DNA of 48,104 nt from Methanocorpusculaceae archaeon UBA456 (GTDB lineage: Archaea > Halobacteriota > Methanomicrobia > Methanomicrobiales > Methanocorpusculaceae): NCBI GenBank assembly GCA_002496395.1, contig DAJQ01000017.1, positions 1 through 48,104 on the forward strand, read 5' to 3'. The position numbers and the translations under genes are program-made. Shown piece after piece: positions 1 through 7,625 of the stretch. The notes below the pieces were generated by a model. That model did no database searches. It saw only the letters and a program-made list of their open reading frames with translations, and was not told the DNA's origin. Each line of letters begins with the position of its first letter. Position 1 is the stretch's first letter.

Positions 1-2
1 TT

Positions 3-218
3 CTTCTGGCAATGCTCTGGATAACGCAGGAACTGATGCAGGCTCTTTCGGTGAGAAAAAAGCTCACTCTGCACGATATTGTGAGAGTCATCAAGTTTCT
101 TATTCCGCTGAAGGTGCAGGATGCACTGAGTGTTGCCAAAACAATCGTGATGAACGAAAAAAACAGGATAAATTCGCGTAAATGTAAAATGAAGAGGAAA
201 AAACGGGCTTTAATCTGA
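3..218 (+). CDS. 3' end of an unidentified ORF (5' end outside window)
   Basis: The frame is open from the window edge to a TGA at 216-218 (71 codons visible). The visible protein has an amphipathic helical pattern followed by a Lys/Arg-rich tail (ending KMKRKKRALI). This composition is seen in C-termini of transposases and other nucleic-acid-binding proteins, but I recognise no family motif. A second frame (2-181) is also open here and less protein-like in composition. It may be the end of a mobile-element gene, since a damaged hicA follows on the other strand. The call is weak. Confidence 0.3.
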   Translation, partial: LLAMLWITQELMQALSVRKKLTLHDIVRVIKFLIPLKVQDALSVAKTIVMNEKNRINSRKCKMKRKKRALI

Positions 219-433
219 GAAAGGCATTGGAGCCAGGATTGTGTGTGTTAATGATATCATTAGCTCCGGGCTCCGATCTCTTGTAGGATTTTGGAGCGGA
301 TATCTTTTTCGTTACGATGGTATTGAGGGTTTTTAACCACTCTGCGGAGAAAAAAACGCTCATTCAACCAATCGCATCGCTTGTCTCTGATTCATAGGGT
401 GATTTCAGGGGGCGGGTATAGGGTTATGCTGAC
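219..433. other. Gap with no supported gene
   Basis: These 215 bases lie between the left-edge ORF end and the hicA stop. Short frames exist on both strands, but none has a ribosome binding site, a recognisable motif or a sensible length. The stretch could hold decayed sequence that once formed the 3' part of hicA, but I cannot align it convincingly. Confidence 0.4.
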
Positions 434-568
434 TTAATGTGACATTGTAGAGTTTGTTTCAGGGTGGAAAAAGATGTGATGGCTTCCCTTGACTCGATCC
501 AGCAAAAATCCTCTCTTCTGGATAATTTTCATTACCTTTTGCGGGGTGAGAGCCGGTAGCTTAGGCAT
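434..568 (-). pseudogene. hicA: HicA-like mRNA interferase toxin, C-terminally truncated
   Basis: HicA toxins are small double-stranded-RNA-binding-fold ribonucleases that cleave mRNA and are neutralised by HicB. This 44-residue reading frame starts MPKLPALTPQKVMKIIQ and carries the diagnostic RVKGSHHIFFHPE segment with the catalytic His in GSHH (about residues 28-31). It stops at residue 44, whereas HicA proteins are usually about 60-85 residues: the second beta strand and C-terminal helix are missing. Its ATG overlaps the end of hicB in ATGCCTAA, so translation is probably coupled. The shortening suggests a nonsense or frameshift lesion or a deletion, leaving an inactive toxin beside an intact antitoxin. 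Recognition as HicA rests on the N-terminal half only. Confidence 0.7.
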
Positions 569-794
569 ATGCGTCTATTGTTACGGTATATTCGAGGAGC
601 CCCCCATCTGTTGGAACCTCCTCTCCCTTCTCCAGAAGATGCTCAATATAGAGTTCTATTGCTTCTTTTGCCATCTCTATTGCCTCATCTATCGTTTCGC
701 CAAAGGTAATACAGCCTGGCAGGGTTGGAACAGTGACCGTGAAACCGCCTTCGGGTTCTTTACGGAGCATAATACGGTAATTCCTGAATGTCAT
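561..794 (-). CDS. hicB: HicB family antitoxin (type II toxin-antitoxin)
   Basis: This is a 77-residue HicB/UPF0150-type protein with a degraded RNase H-like fold. The hallmark segments are YRIMLRKEPEGGFTVTVPTLPGC and the following helix FGETIDEAIEMAKEAIELYIEHL. Start chosen at 794 because GGGAG precedes that ATG at good spacing; an in-frame ATG at 812 has no ribosome binding site. There is no separate DNA-binding domain, so repression, if any, would need the complex. The downstream partner hicA overlaps by 8 bases but is truncated, so this is probably an orphaned antitoxin. HicB-first gene order also occurs in the second pair at 16361-16830. Confidence 0.85.
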   Translation of the reverse strand: MTFRNYRIMLRKEPEGGFTVTVPTLPGCITFGETIDEAIEMAKEAIELYIEHLLEKGEEVPTDGGLLEYTVTIDAYA

Positions 795-877
795 GACTTT
801 TCTCCCGGTCATAATGCGAAGAGATCGGAACCTATCCTCTTCATAGATCGCTCTATAGACTATACATACTCTCTCTT

Positions 878-1462
878 CTAGATAGATTCTTCCACAACGA
901 ACTCCCTGATCAACCCCTCAACCATCCCCGCCGCTTCCTTCTCCCGCTCTCCCCCGCACTTCTTCGCAAGCGCCAGGTGATGCCGGATCAGCCACTCCAG
1001 TTCTGGATCGTGGTTCATGATATACCGGGTGCTGTGCACCGCCGCCTCGATGATTGCATTGAAGCCCCGGTTCACCGGATGGATCTGGTGTTGTAGCATC
1101 TCTTCCTTGAGCGGTGTAAGGAGGATGCTGTATGCCTCGCTGCTCTCGCCGATCACGTCTGCCCTGAAGGCAATCCATGCCTCGGCGGCGGCGAGCCGGT
1201 GCATTGGAGTGCCGTCGATCGTCTCGGTTGCGAAGGTATCATCCGGGAGATCGCCAAATGCGGACACGACATAGATCACCGGATCATGGATCAGGTTTGC
1301 GACAAACCAGCCATCCCGGATGATATTTTCTGCTGTATGGCTCCCTTTAAAGAGGGCGAGGGTGTGGCGGCCGCCCCGGAGGATGACGCCCATTGGTGCG
1401 GCATTCAGATGAGTGGTGCCGATCACCTCGTTTATTCCTTCCTGAAGAACGCTATCCAGCAT
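878..1462 (-). CDS. DUF447 family protein (probable flavin-binding split-barrel)
   Basis: A 194-residue protein of the archaeal DUF447 family, which resembles FMN-binding split-barrel flavoproteins; the biochemical role is unknown. The N-terminal half (INEVIGTTHLNAAPMGVI ... GSHTAENIIRDGWFVANLI) is the split-barrel-like part. The C-terminal half is helical (FNAIIEAAVHSTRYI ... LEWLIRHHLALAKKCGG). Start 1462 was chosen because AAGGAG stands six to seven bases before that ATG; the open frame extends upstream into the citG-like gene without another good site. It is the last gene of the minus-strand run marker 9 - CitG-like - DUF447, 41 bases after the CitG-like stop. That context suggests the three proteins act on one methanogen-specific pathway. 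Confidence 0.8.
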   Translation of the reverse strand: MLDSVLQEGINEVIGTTHLNAAPMGVILRGGRHTLALFKGSHTAENIIRDGWFVANLIHDPVIYVVSAFGDLPDDTFATETIDGTPMHRLAAAEAWIAFRADVIGESSEAYSILLTPLKEEMLQHQIHPVNRGFNAIIEAAVHSTRYIMNHDPELEWLIRHHLALAKKCGGEREKEAAGMVEGLIREFVVEESI

Positions 1463-1503
1463 GCTGGTCTCCTTTCGGGTGCTTTCTTTTTGGGAATTAT
1501 TGT

Positions 1504-2325
1504 TTATCTGTCCCATTGCCATCCCTCGGTGAGTGCGAGATAGATCCCGGCGATGGTGATGTCGGCAAGCGATCCGGGGTTGATGCCGCGGCGGATACAC
1601 TCCTCATCCATGGATTCAACGGTCCGCCGCCCCGCCTGCACCTCCTGTGCCATCGCCATCGCCTCCTCAGCAACATCTGAATTGAACTTCTTGGCGATGA
1701 AGGTATCCATCTCCTCTGCCATCAAGGCGATGAAGAGGGGGCTGATCGCTTTGGCACCGCCGCCCGCATCATGGAGCCGGTCAGCAAAGCGTCTTGTGAG
1801 GGGGAAGCCGTTAACCCATTCGCGGCAGATCATATCCTTTGGTGCAGAATATGCCATCACATCAAGGAGGGTCATCCCGTCTCTTCTGATCTGTTCTATC
1901 GATTCAGGGTCATTCACATCCAGCCCGTCCGACTCGATCACCCGGACCTGTGTCTCTGCAAATGCCTGGTAGAAGAGTACTGCATCGTGAACGGTTGTCT
2001 GCTTAATGAGCCGGAGTGCACCAGCAATATCTCCTCCGGCAAGAAGCGGCAGCAGAAGGATAAAAGCGCCGAAATGGGTGTTCCCGCCGGAGTGGCAGTT
2101 TGTTCTGAGAACGGCATCATAGATACCCTCCCCGATACAAAGATCCCCCCGTTCGACCGCATCAAGGGTAGGACGGCAGGCGATCACCGATGCAAGAAAA
2201 TGTTCGAGCCGGGTATCCTCGTAATCATGGCAGCGATCGACATTCCCCGGCTTCGGATATGCCGTCACTTCAAGCATCATTGCGAGCTGCGCACGCTCAG
2301 CACGTGACGTCGGCGGGCACTTCAT
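1504..2325 (-). CDS. Triphosphoribosyl-dephospho-CoA synthase-like (CitG family)
   Basis: A 273-residue CitG/MdcB-family protein. In bacteria the family joins the ribosyl-triphosphate of ATP to dephospho-CoA, making the prosthetic-group precursor of citrate lyase or malonate decarboxylase. Family signatures visible are EVTAYPKPGNVDR near residue 20 and the Gly/His-rich NCHSGGNTHFGAFILLLPLL around residue 75. No citrate lyase or malonate decarboxylase subunit is in this window, so the acceptor or product in this organism is unclear. The start overlaps the end of the marker 9 gene by 29 bases, implying co-transcription and coupled translation. The family assignment is firm; the exact reaction is not. 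Confidence 0.82.
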   Translation of the reverse strand: MKCPPTSRAERAQLAMMLEVTAYPKPGNVDRCHDYEDTRLEHFLASVIACRPTLDAVERGDLCIGEGIYDAVLRTNCHSGGNTHFGAFILLLPLLAGGDIAGALRLIKQTTVHDAVLFYQAFAETQVRVIESDGLDVNDPESIEQIRRDGMTLLDVMAYSAPKDMICREWVNGFPLTRRFADRLHDAGGGAKAISPLFIALMAEEMDTFIAKKFNSDVAEEAMAMAQEVQAGRRTVESMDEECIRRGINPGSLADITIAGIYLALTEGWQWDR

Positions 2326-3430
2326 GGAAGATCTCCTCCATAATCTTCTCTGAAAGTCTCCGTTTATGCTTCATATACTCAGTCTTCTCGATATTCAGAT
2401 TCTTCAGTGTCATATCGCGGAACATGCAGGGGGTTGATGTTTTACAGCACCAGGCAAGGCTTCCAAAGCAGGTGTGCGCACCTTCCTGAAGGGGTGTGCC
2501 TGCAACCGATCTCTGTTTCAGGTGGACATACGATTCCCGCTCCATCTGTATTCCTTTCAGAGCAGGGAGCAGCGGGCACTCCTTCACCGGCATACAGCAG
2601 AAGGCAAGAGCCCTGAGATCACCGCCCCGGCAGAGCTGCTTTGGTGCGTTATACCATCCTGTATCGTCAGCATATCGTCGGATCGCAGCATCCAGCCCTT
2701 TCAGGGTGTGGAGATCGGCTTTCCGTGCAACAGAGACGAGATCTGCACCATGGGAGAACTGCTCCATCACCCGGTCATAGGAGTGCATCGAGTTATTGGC
2801 GATGATCTGAAGGGGGCAGGAGTTTCTGATCTGGCGAATCTTCTGGTACCCGTCATCCATCAGGTCAATATGAATGATATCCGCACCTGCCTTCCAGAGC
2901 GCACGGGCAAGACCCCGCTCGTCTGTGATGCCTGTCCGAATCTTGACCGAGACGCAGATATCAAATTTTTTTAAGGCTTTGATAATAGAACAGAGATCAT
3001 GGTGGTGGGTGAGCAGGTGCTCGCCAGCACCTGCCTTGATCATCGGCTGCTGGCGGCAGTGGGCGTCTATCTCATAGACTGCACTATCCCCAAGCTCATC
3101 TGCAAGCAGTTCAAACGATGCAGCTGACGATCCCCGGAGATTGATACCGGGCACAATGTCGGATCCCTTCAGCTTCTCAACTTCTGTTCTGATCCCCTCA
3201 ATCGGATCGGGGAAGAAGAACTCTTTTCTTCCGGCTTCGGCAAGATCATGGCTTGCGAGTTGTGTCTCTTCATCGATGGAGAATCCCCCAAGAAACGCAG
3301 CACCGATATGCCCACCCCGCTCAAGTGCATATGCTGCATCCACCATTCCGGCCATGGATGCCAGTGCAATGGGTGTCCTGACGATCTGCTGGTTCATCAG
3401 GAGCTCAAACCGTTCGTATGCCTCCATCAT
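2297..3430 (-). CDS. Methanogenesis marker protein 9
   Basis: A 377-residue protein with two parts. Residues about 15-265 form a TIM barrel related to dihydrouridine synthase/dihydroorotate dehydrogenase flavoproteins (IALASMAGMVDAAYA, CVSVKIRTGITDERGLARAL, ADIIHIDLMDDGY). Residues about 265-377 form the Cys-rich marker 9 domain (CRGGDLRALAFCCMP, KECPLL, HTCFGSLAWCCK, CMFRDMTLKN). The eight or so clustered cysteines suggest a metal or Fe-S site. The family is found in methanogens, and its reaction is not established as far as I know. Two adjacent ATGs (3430, 3427) could start it. It is divergent from cfbA across a 103-base gap and heads the operon with the CitG-like and DUF447 genes. Confidence 0.85.
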   Translation of the reverse strand: MMEAYERFELLMNQQIVRTPIALASMAGMVDAAYALERGGHIGAAFLGGFSIDEETQLASHDLAEAGRKEFFFPDPIEGIRTEVEKLKGSDIVPGINLRGSSAASFELLADELGDSAVYEIDAHCRQQPMIKAGAGEHLLTHHHDLCSIIKALKKFDICVSVKIRTGITDERGLARALWKAGADIIHIDLMDDGYQKIRQIRNSCPLQIIANNSMHSYDRVMEQFSHGADLVSVARKADLHTLKGLDAAIRRYADDTGWYNAPKQLCRGGDLRALAFCCMPVKECPLLPALKGIQMERESYVHLKQRSVAGTPLQEGAHTCFGSLAWCCKTSTPCMFRDMTLKNLNIEKTEYMKHKRRLSEKIMEEIFHEVPADVTC

Positions 3431-3533
3431 AGATTCACTATAATTAGAAATGATAAGGGATAGACGTTTGGATCTCCCTCTCTCAAACCGAATCGATAAT
3501 ACTTTTTACCTATACTTGTACAACTCTAGTATA
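3431..3533. promoter_or_regulatory. Divergent promoter region, marker 9 operon / cfb operon
   Basis: A 103-base AT-rich gap between divergently read operons. On the plus strand a T-rich box around 3503-3510 (ctttttacc) lies about 25-30 bases before the cfbA ATG at 3534, which has no clear Shine-Dalgarno, so cfbA is probably leaderless. On the minus strand an AT-rich stretch (ttatcatttctaattatag) precedes the marker 9 start. No clear operator palindrome is seen. Confidence 0.5.
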
Positions 3534-3938
3534 ATGGCTAAGAAAGGCTTACTACTGGTTGGACATGGGAGCAAACTCCCGCACAACAAAGAACTTGTCG
3601 AGAGCACCGCCGCAATCATCGCCGAGAAGAACAATGGCTATATCGTCAAGGCAGGGTTTATGAGCATGAATGAACCTTCTGTAGAGGAATCAATGCAGGC
3701 GTTCTCACAGGAGGATATTGATCTTCTCGTTGTTGTTCCGCTCTTCCTCGCAAAGGGCATTCATATCTTAAAAGACATTCCAGGCATCCTTGGTCTTGAA
3801 GAAGGAAAGAAGAGGGGAGTGGTGAAGCTGAACGGGAAAGAGCTCCCACTCGTCTATGCCGATCCGATCGGCGGCGACCCCCTCCTTGCTGAACTGATGC
3901 TCAAGAATGCGGAAAATGCCATCCGCGATCATCTCTGA
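3534..3938 (+). CDS. cfbA: Sirohydrochlorin nickelochelatase CfbA
   Basis: This short, 134-residue CbiX-type class II chelatase inserts Ni(II) into sirohydrochlorin, the first committed step of F430 synthesis in methanogens; the same family can insert cobalt for cobamides. The N-terminus KKGLLLVGHGSKLPHN contains His11, and the GIHILKDIP segment contains His77; both are the metal-binding histidines of archaeal CbiX-S enzymes, which work as homodimers. The ATG at 3534 was chosen because the family begins at this point; the upstream frame extension is promoter DNA. It is first in the cfbA-E-D-B run, so nickel chelation for F430 is the more likely role. cfbE starts 7 bases after its stop. Confidence 0.93.
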   Translation: MAKKGLLLVGHGSKLPHNKELVESTAAIIAEKNNGYIVKAGFMSMNEPSVEESMQAFSQEDIDLLVVVPLFLAKGIHILKDIPGILGLEEGKKRGVVKLNGKELPLVYADPIGGDPLLAELMLKNAENAIRDHL

Positions 3939-3945
3939 TCGATCT

Positions 3946-5142
3946 ATGCGCCTGCTCGCGCTCGACACTATTCATGGTGGGGGTGTGATCGCCTCCGCCC
4001 TCCGCGAGCAGGGTTATCCTGTCGATTGTGTGGATGTCTACCGGGGAAGTGAAGGAATTACTCCTGAAACGGCAATGGCAACGTCATACTCCTGTGCTAT
4101 TGCTCCGGTTCATCTTGATCCAGCATACCCTCTGCTCCATTCCGGGATGCCGGTGATCACCCATCACCAGGCAGCGGGTATCCTGATCGGATCAGATCTG
4201 CCACACCCGATGATCGAGATCACCGGCGCACGTGGGAAGACGACAACCGCATATGCACTTGCCCACCTGATGGCAGGTGCCGGAATTCTCCATACATCCT
4301 CTGGAACCATCCGGTATCCTTCCCGGGAGATGCTCGGTCGATCCAGCATCACCCCGGCAAACCTGATCGCACCTGCACAGCAGGCGCTCTTGATCAACGG
4401 GTGGTTCATCGGCGAATGCTCGCTTGGTGTCTCAGGGAGAGGGGATCTTGGGGTACTGACCTCGGGAGATGACTATCCAATCGCCGCAGGAAAGCGATCA
4501 GCTCTCGCATGCAAATGCGAATCCCTGAAGACGTGCAGGAAGGTCCTTCTTCCCGATGGCATATCATTGGATCACCATCCTGATCAGCATACTGTGGGTG
4601 AGATCGTCTCTTCTGATGGCTATTCTATTCAGTATGACTATGATGGGATCAGCGGCTCATTCGATCATCCGCTCCTCTTCCTCAAAGGATACCGCGCTCC
4701 TCTGATGACCGCAGCTGCTGCCGCATGTCTCCTCGGCATTGACCCCTCTCCCCTCTCCTCGTTTGAGCCGCTTCCCGGCCGCTTGCAGACAGGGATTGAG
4801 GATGGGTGCCTGATCGTCGACGCCTCAAACAGCGGCACGACATCAGATACAACCATTGAGGCAGCAGCCTATGCACGCCGGATACAGCCGGATGCCCCGC
4901 TTCATCTTATCATAGGACAGGATGAGCATGCGGTCTGTGAAAACTTTGCAGCATCTGATATTAAACGCGCGATAGCGGAGATCCGACCCGATATCCTTAC
5001 GCTTGTCGTAATGAATCCGGATGAGGAGATCATCTCCGGCTATCCCGGTGCCACTGTCGCTTCCTCGCTTGAAGAAGCGAGAGAACAGGCTCCTCGCCTG
5101 CCGGGAACAATCCTTCTCCTTGCAGTAAAAACATGGAGGTAA
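3946..5142 (+). CDS. cfbE: Coenzyme F430 synthetase CfbE (Mur ligase family)
   Basis: CfbE catalyses the last step of F430 synthesis: ATP-dependent activation and closure of the carbocyclic ring of 15,17(3)-seco-F430-17(3)-acid. The 398-residue protein looks like the central and C-terminal parts of a Mur ligase. The nucleotide loop is TGARGKTTTAYAL at about residues 93-105, and a C-terminal ligase-like domain contains IVDASNSGTTSDTTIEAA. An in-frame ATG at 3907 would overlap cfbA by 32 bases; I prefer 3946 (MRLLALDTIHGGG), which matches where the family begins. It sits between cfbA and cfbD, consistent with a dedicated F430 operon. Confidence 0.92.
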   Translation: MRLLALDTIHGGGVIASALREQGYPVDCVDVYRGSEGITPETAMATSYSCAIAPVHLDPAYPLLHSGMPVITHHQAAGILIGSDLPHPMIEITGARGKTTTAYALAHLMAGAGILHTSSGTIRYPSREMLGRSSITPANLIAPAQQALLINGWFIGECSLGVSGRGDLGVLTSGDDYPIAAGKRSALACKCESLKTCRKVLLPDGISLDHHPDQHTVGEIVSSDGYSIQYDYDGISGSFDHPLLFLKGYRAPLMTAAAAACLLGIDPSPLSSFEPLPGRLQTGIEDGCLIVDASNSGTTSDTTIEAAAYARRIQPDAPLHLIIGQDEHAVCENFAASDIKRAIAEIRPDILTLVVMNPDEEIISGYPGATVASSLEEAREQAPRLPGTILLLAVKTWR

Positions 5143-5149
5143 CACCACT

Positions 5150-6226
5150 ATGCAATACATTCAGCCACGCCCAAGTTCTATTGTAGCCGCCCTGTATACC
5201 GCCCGTGATCTCGGAGTCGATGTCGCTATCCTCCATGGTCCGTCAGGATGTTCGTTTAAACATGCCCGCCTCCTTGAAGAGGACGGGCTCCGGGTGATCA
5301 CCACATCGCTTGCCGATAATGAGTTTATCTTCGGGGGGCAGCAGCTCCTTGAGGATGTTCTCAGGTATGCCGAGAAGACATTCTCACCACAAAGAATAGC
5401 GGTAATCGGAACCTGTGTCTCGATGATCATCGGTGAGGATATGCAGGCAGCAATCGACTCTTCAGGGATTACCACTCCGGCAATCGCAGTAGATATCCAT
5501 GCAGGCTTTTCCGAGAATATCGATGGGGTCATCGCTGCCCTTGAACCGGCCGCCAGGGCTGGATGGATCACCGAAGACGAACTGACCCGGCAGCGCCATC
5601 TTCTGGCAAAAGCAAATGAGGTGGAACGGCTCCGGGGTGCGGCATCCAGGAAGTACATCGAACCAGAACGTGGGGATCTGAAGCATATCGCCGCAGCAGC
5701 CCTCCTCGACCTTGCACGAAAAGGGAAGAAAGGGATGGCGATCATGAACGCGAAGAAGGAGACTGCATACATGTTCATTGATGAACTGTGTGCGCTCCAT
5801 GAGATTGCACCGGATGCCGATATCGTCTATATCGCAAACCTTGATGATCGCGGCCTCCCGAAGGTCAGGGGCGATGCGGAGCGGATCCGCACTGAAGCTA
5901 AGGAACGGGGACTTCCACTCTCTATTCTCGGCTCACTGGATGAATACGGGGCACTTGGTGATGAACTCGGCCGGGCAATCCGTGAGAGGAACCCGGACTT
6001 CCTGCTGATCGTGGGAGTTCCCCATGCAGTACCGGCGGAATACACAGAAGGCATCACCGTCTTCTCGATCACAAACGGGCCCCGGCAGGTTGCACCACTG
6101 CGCGAACTCGGCCACCAGCATGTCCTCGTTGAGATCGATCTCCATCCAAAGACCCTTGGGGTCCGTTCAATTGTGGAGAGTGAATGTGGGGCAGTGCTCA
6201 GGAGCATGAAATGCGCACCCTCCTGA
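5150..6226 (+). CDS. cfbD: Ni-sirohydrochlorin a,c-diamide reductive cyclase, catalytic subunit CfbD
   Basis: CfbD is a NifD-like protein. With the NifH-like ATPase CfbC it carries out the multi-electron reduction and lactam ring closure of Ni-sirohydrochlorin a,c-diamide. This 358-residue product has the expected N-terminus QPRPSSIVAALYTARDL and cysteines suited to an Fe-S cluster at Cys34 (GPSGCSFKHARLL) and Cys89 (VIGTCVSMIIGED). The GGAGGT at about 5134-5139 sets the start. It follows cfbE by 7 bases and overlaps cfbB by 16. Its obligate partner cfbC is not in this window and must be elsewhere. Confidence 0.93.
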   Translation: MQYIQPRPSSIVAALYTARDLGVDVAILHGPSGCSFKHARLLEEDGLRVITTSLADNEFIFGGQQLLEDVLRYAEKTFSPQRIAVIGTCVSMIIGEDMQAAIDSSGITTPAIAVDIHAGFSENIDGVIAALEPAARAGWITEDELTRQRHLLAKANEVERLRGAASRKYIEPERGDLKHIAAAALLDLARKGKKGMAIMNAKKETAYMFIDELCALHEIAPDADIVYIANLDDRGLPKVRGDAERIRTEAKERGLPLSILGSLDEYGALGDELGRAIRERNPDFLLIVGVPHAVPAEYTEGITVFSITNGPRQVAPLRELGHQHVLVEIDLHPKTLGVRSIVESECGAVLRSMKCAPS

Positions 6227-7596
6227 TCTCAGGTGACCGCTCAGGATGCGGGAAGACGAGCATCACCCTTGCAATCTCTGCAATCCTCGCAAAAAGAATG
6301 CCGGTCCAGACGTACAAGGTCGGGATGGATTACATTGATCCCTCATACCTGACCGGTGTCACCGGACGGCCATGCAGAAACCTCGACAGCTACGTCCTTG
6401 ATCCAGACGGTCTCCGTGGCGTCTATTCCCATGCCGCCGCAGGTGCGGATATCGGCGTCATCGAAGGTGTACGTGGACTCTATGAAGGATCTGAAGTCCT
6501 CGGAGATACCGGGAGCACGGCATCTGTTGCAAAGACGCTTGGTGTCAATACAATCCTTGTCATCAATGCAAAGAGCATCACACGGAGTGCTGCTGCCATT
6601 GTACGGGGTTTTCAGTCCTTTGATCCCAATGTCCAGATCAAAGGGGTGATCTTAAACAATGTATCGGGTGGCAGGCACCTTGAGAAGGCGAAGGGTGCTA
6701 TCGAACACTTCTGCGGCATCCCTGTCATCGGGGCAGTCCCCAATATGCCGGAGATGGAGCTGGCGATGCGGCACCTCGGGCTGGTTCCCTACCGTGAAGG
6801 TAGCGAAGACAGTGCATTCTCAGATCGGATCAGCACGATCACCCGGATCATTGAGCAGTATATCGATATCGATGCCCTTCTGGCTATCGCAGAAGAGCCG
6901 CTCCATCCCGGAACTCCCCATCCTGCCTTTGCAGAGAGAAACAAATCGGATCTTGTGATCGGGATTGCCTATGATGAAGCCTTCACCTTCTATTATGCAG
7001 ATCTCTTTGATCTGCTTCGCGCAGGCGGAGCAGACCCCGTCTTCTTCTCTCCGCTGCATGACCGGCTCCCTGATGCAGACGGCTACATCATCGGTGGCGG
7101 CTACCCCGAACTCTATGCAGAAGGATTGGAACAGAATAATTCCATGCGGGATGCAATCACCGGTGCTTCAGAGGATCATATTCCGATATATGCCGAATGC
7201 GGCGGTCTGATGTATCTCACCAGATCGATCACCAAAAAGGCAGGCTGGCAGGGGCAGATACAGGAATCCTCCCATGAGATGTGTGGTGTTTTTCCGGGAA
7301 GGGCCCTTATTCCTTCAGGACGGGTGCTTGGGTATGTTGAAGGTGAGTCGCTCACAGGCCCCCTCGGAAAGGCGGTATTTCGGGGTCATGAGTTCCATTA
7401 CAGTGAGATACAGATGGATGCAAACCAGCAGTATGCATTCCGGCTCTCACGTGGAAAGGGGATTGATAGAGGCAATGACGGCATCCTTGTAGCCAATACG
7501 ATTGGCAGCTATGCACATCTCCACCCGGTAGCAAGTGCGGACATGATCGCATCATTCCTTGAGTGTTGCCGCCAGCCGCATACAAAGCAAAACTAA
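6211..7596 (+). CDS. cfbB: Ni-sirohydrochlorin a,c-diamide synthase CfbB
   Basis: CfbB amidates the a and c acetate side chains of Ni-sirohydrochlorin using glutamine (or ammonia) and ATP; it is a CbiA-family amidotransferase. The 461-residue protein has an N-terminal P-loop ATPase domain (SGDRSGCGKTSITL, residues 7-20; KVGMDYIDPSYL) and a C-terminal class I glutaminase domain (IIGGGYPELYAEGL; nucleophile Cys330 in YAECGGLMYL). The start at 6211 is supported by CAGGAG just upstream and by the conserved MRTLLISG; it overlaps the cfbD end by 16 bases. CbiA for cobalamin is a close relative, but the cfb neighbours favour the nickel enzyme. Confidence 0.92.
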   Translation: MRTLLISGDRSGCGKTSITLAISAILAKRMPVQTYKVGMDYIDPSYLTGVTGRPCRNLDSYVLDPDGLRGVYSHAAAGADIGVIEGVRGLYEGSEVLGDTGSTASVAKTLGVNTILVINAKSITRSAAAIVRGFQSFDPNVQIKGVILNNVSGGRHLEKAKGAIEHFCGIPVIGAVPNMPEMELAMRHLGLVPYREGSEDSAFSDRISTITRIIEQYIDIDALLAIAEEPLHPGTPHPAFAERNKSDLVIGIAYDEAFTFYYADLFDLLRAGGADPVFFSPLHDRLPDADGYIIGGGYPELYAEGLEQNNSMRDAITGASEDHIPIYAECGGLMYLTRSITKKAGWQGQIQESSHEMCGVFPGRALIPSGRVLGYVEGESLTGPLGKAVFRGHEFHYSEIQMDANQQYAFRLSRGKGIDRGNDGILVANTIGSYAHLHPVASADMIASFLECCRQPHTKQN

Positions 7597-7625
7597 TACA
7601 TTGATCCTCTTTCCAATACACTATT

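Noticed and set aside
219..350. A possible displaced 3' half of hicA (VVKNPQYHRNEKD... ILQEIG) on the minus strand
   Set aside because: It is separated by stop codons and about 70 bases from the truncated hicA, and the resemblance to HicA C-termini is too short to trust.
100..363. An 87-codon minus-strand ORF beyond hicA
   Set aside because: Its composition is like untranslated AT-rich DNA and it has no ribosome binding site or motif.
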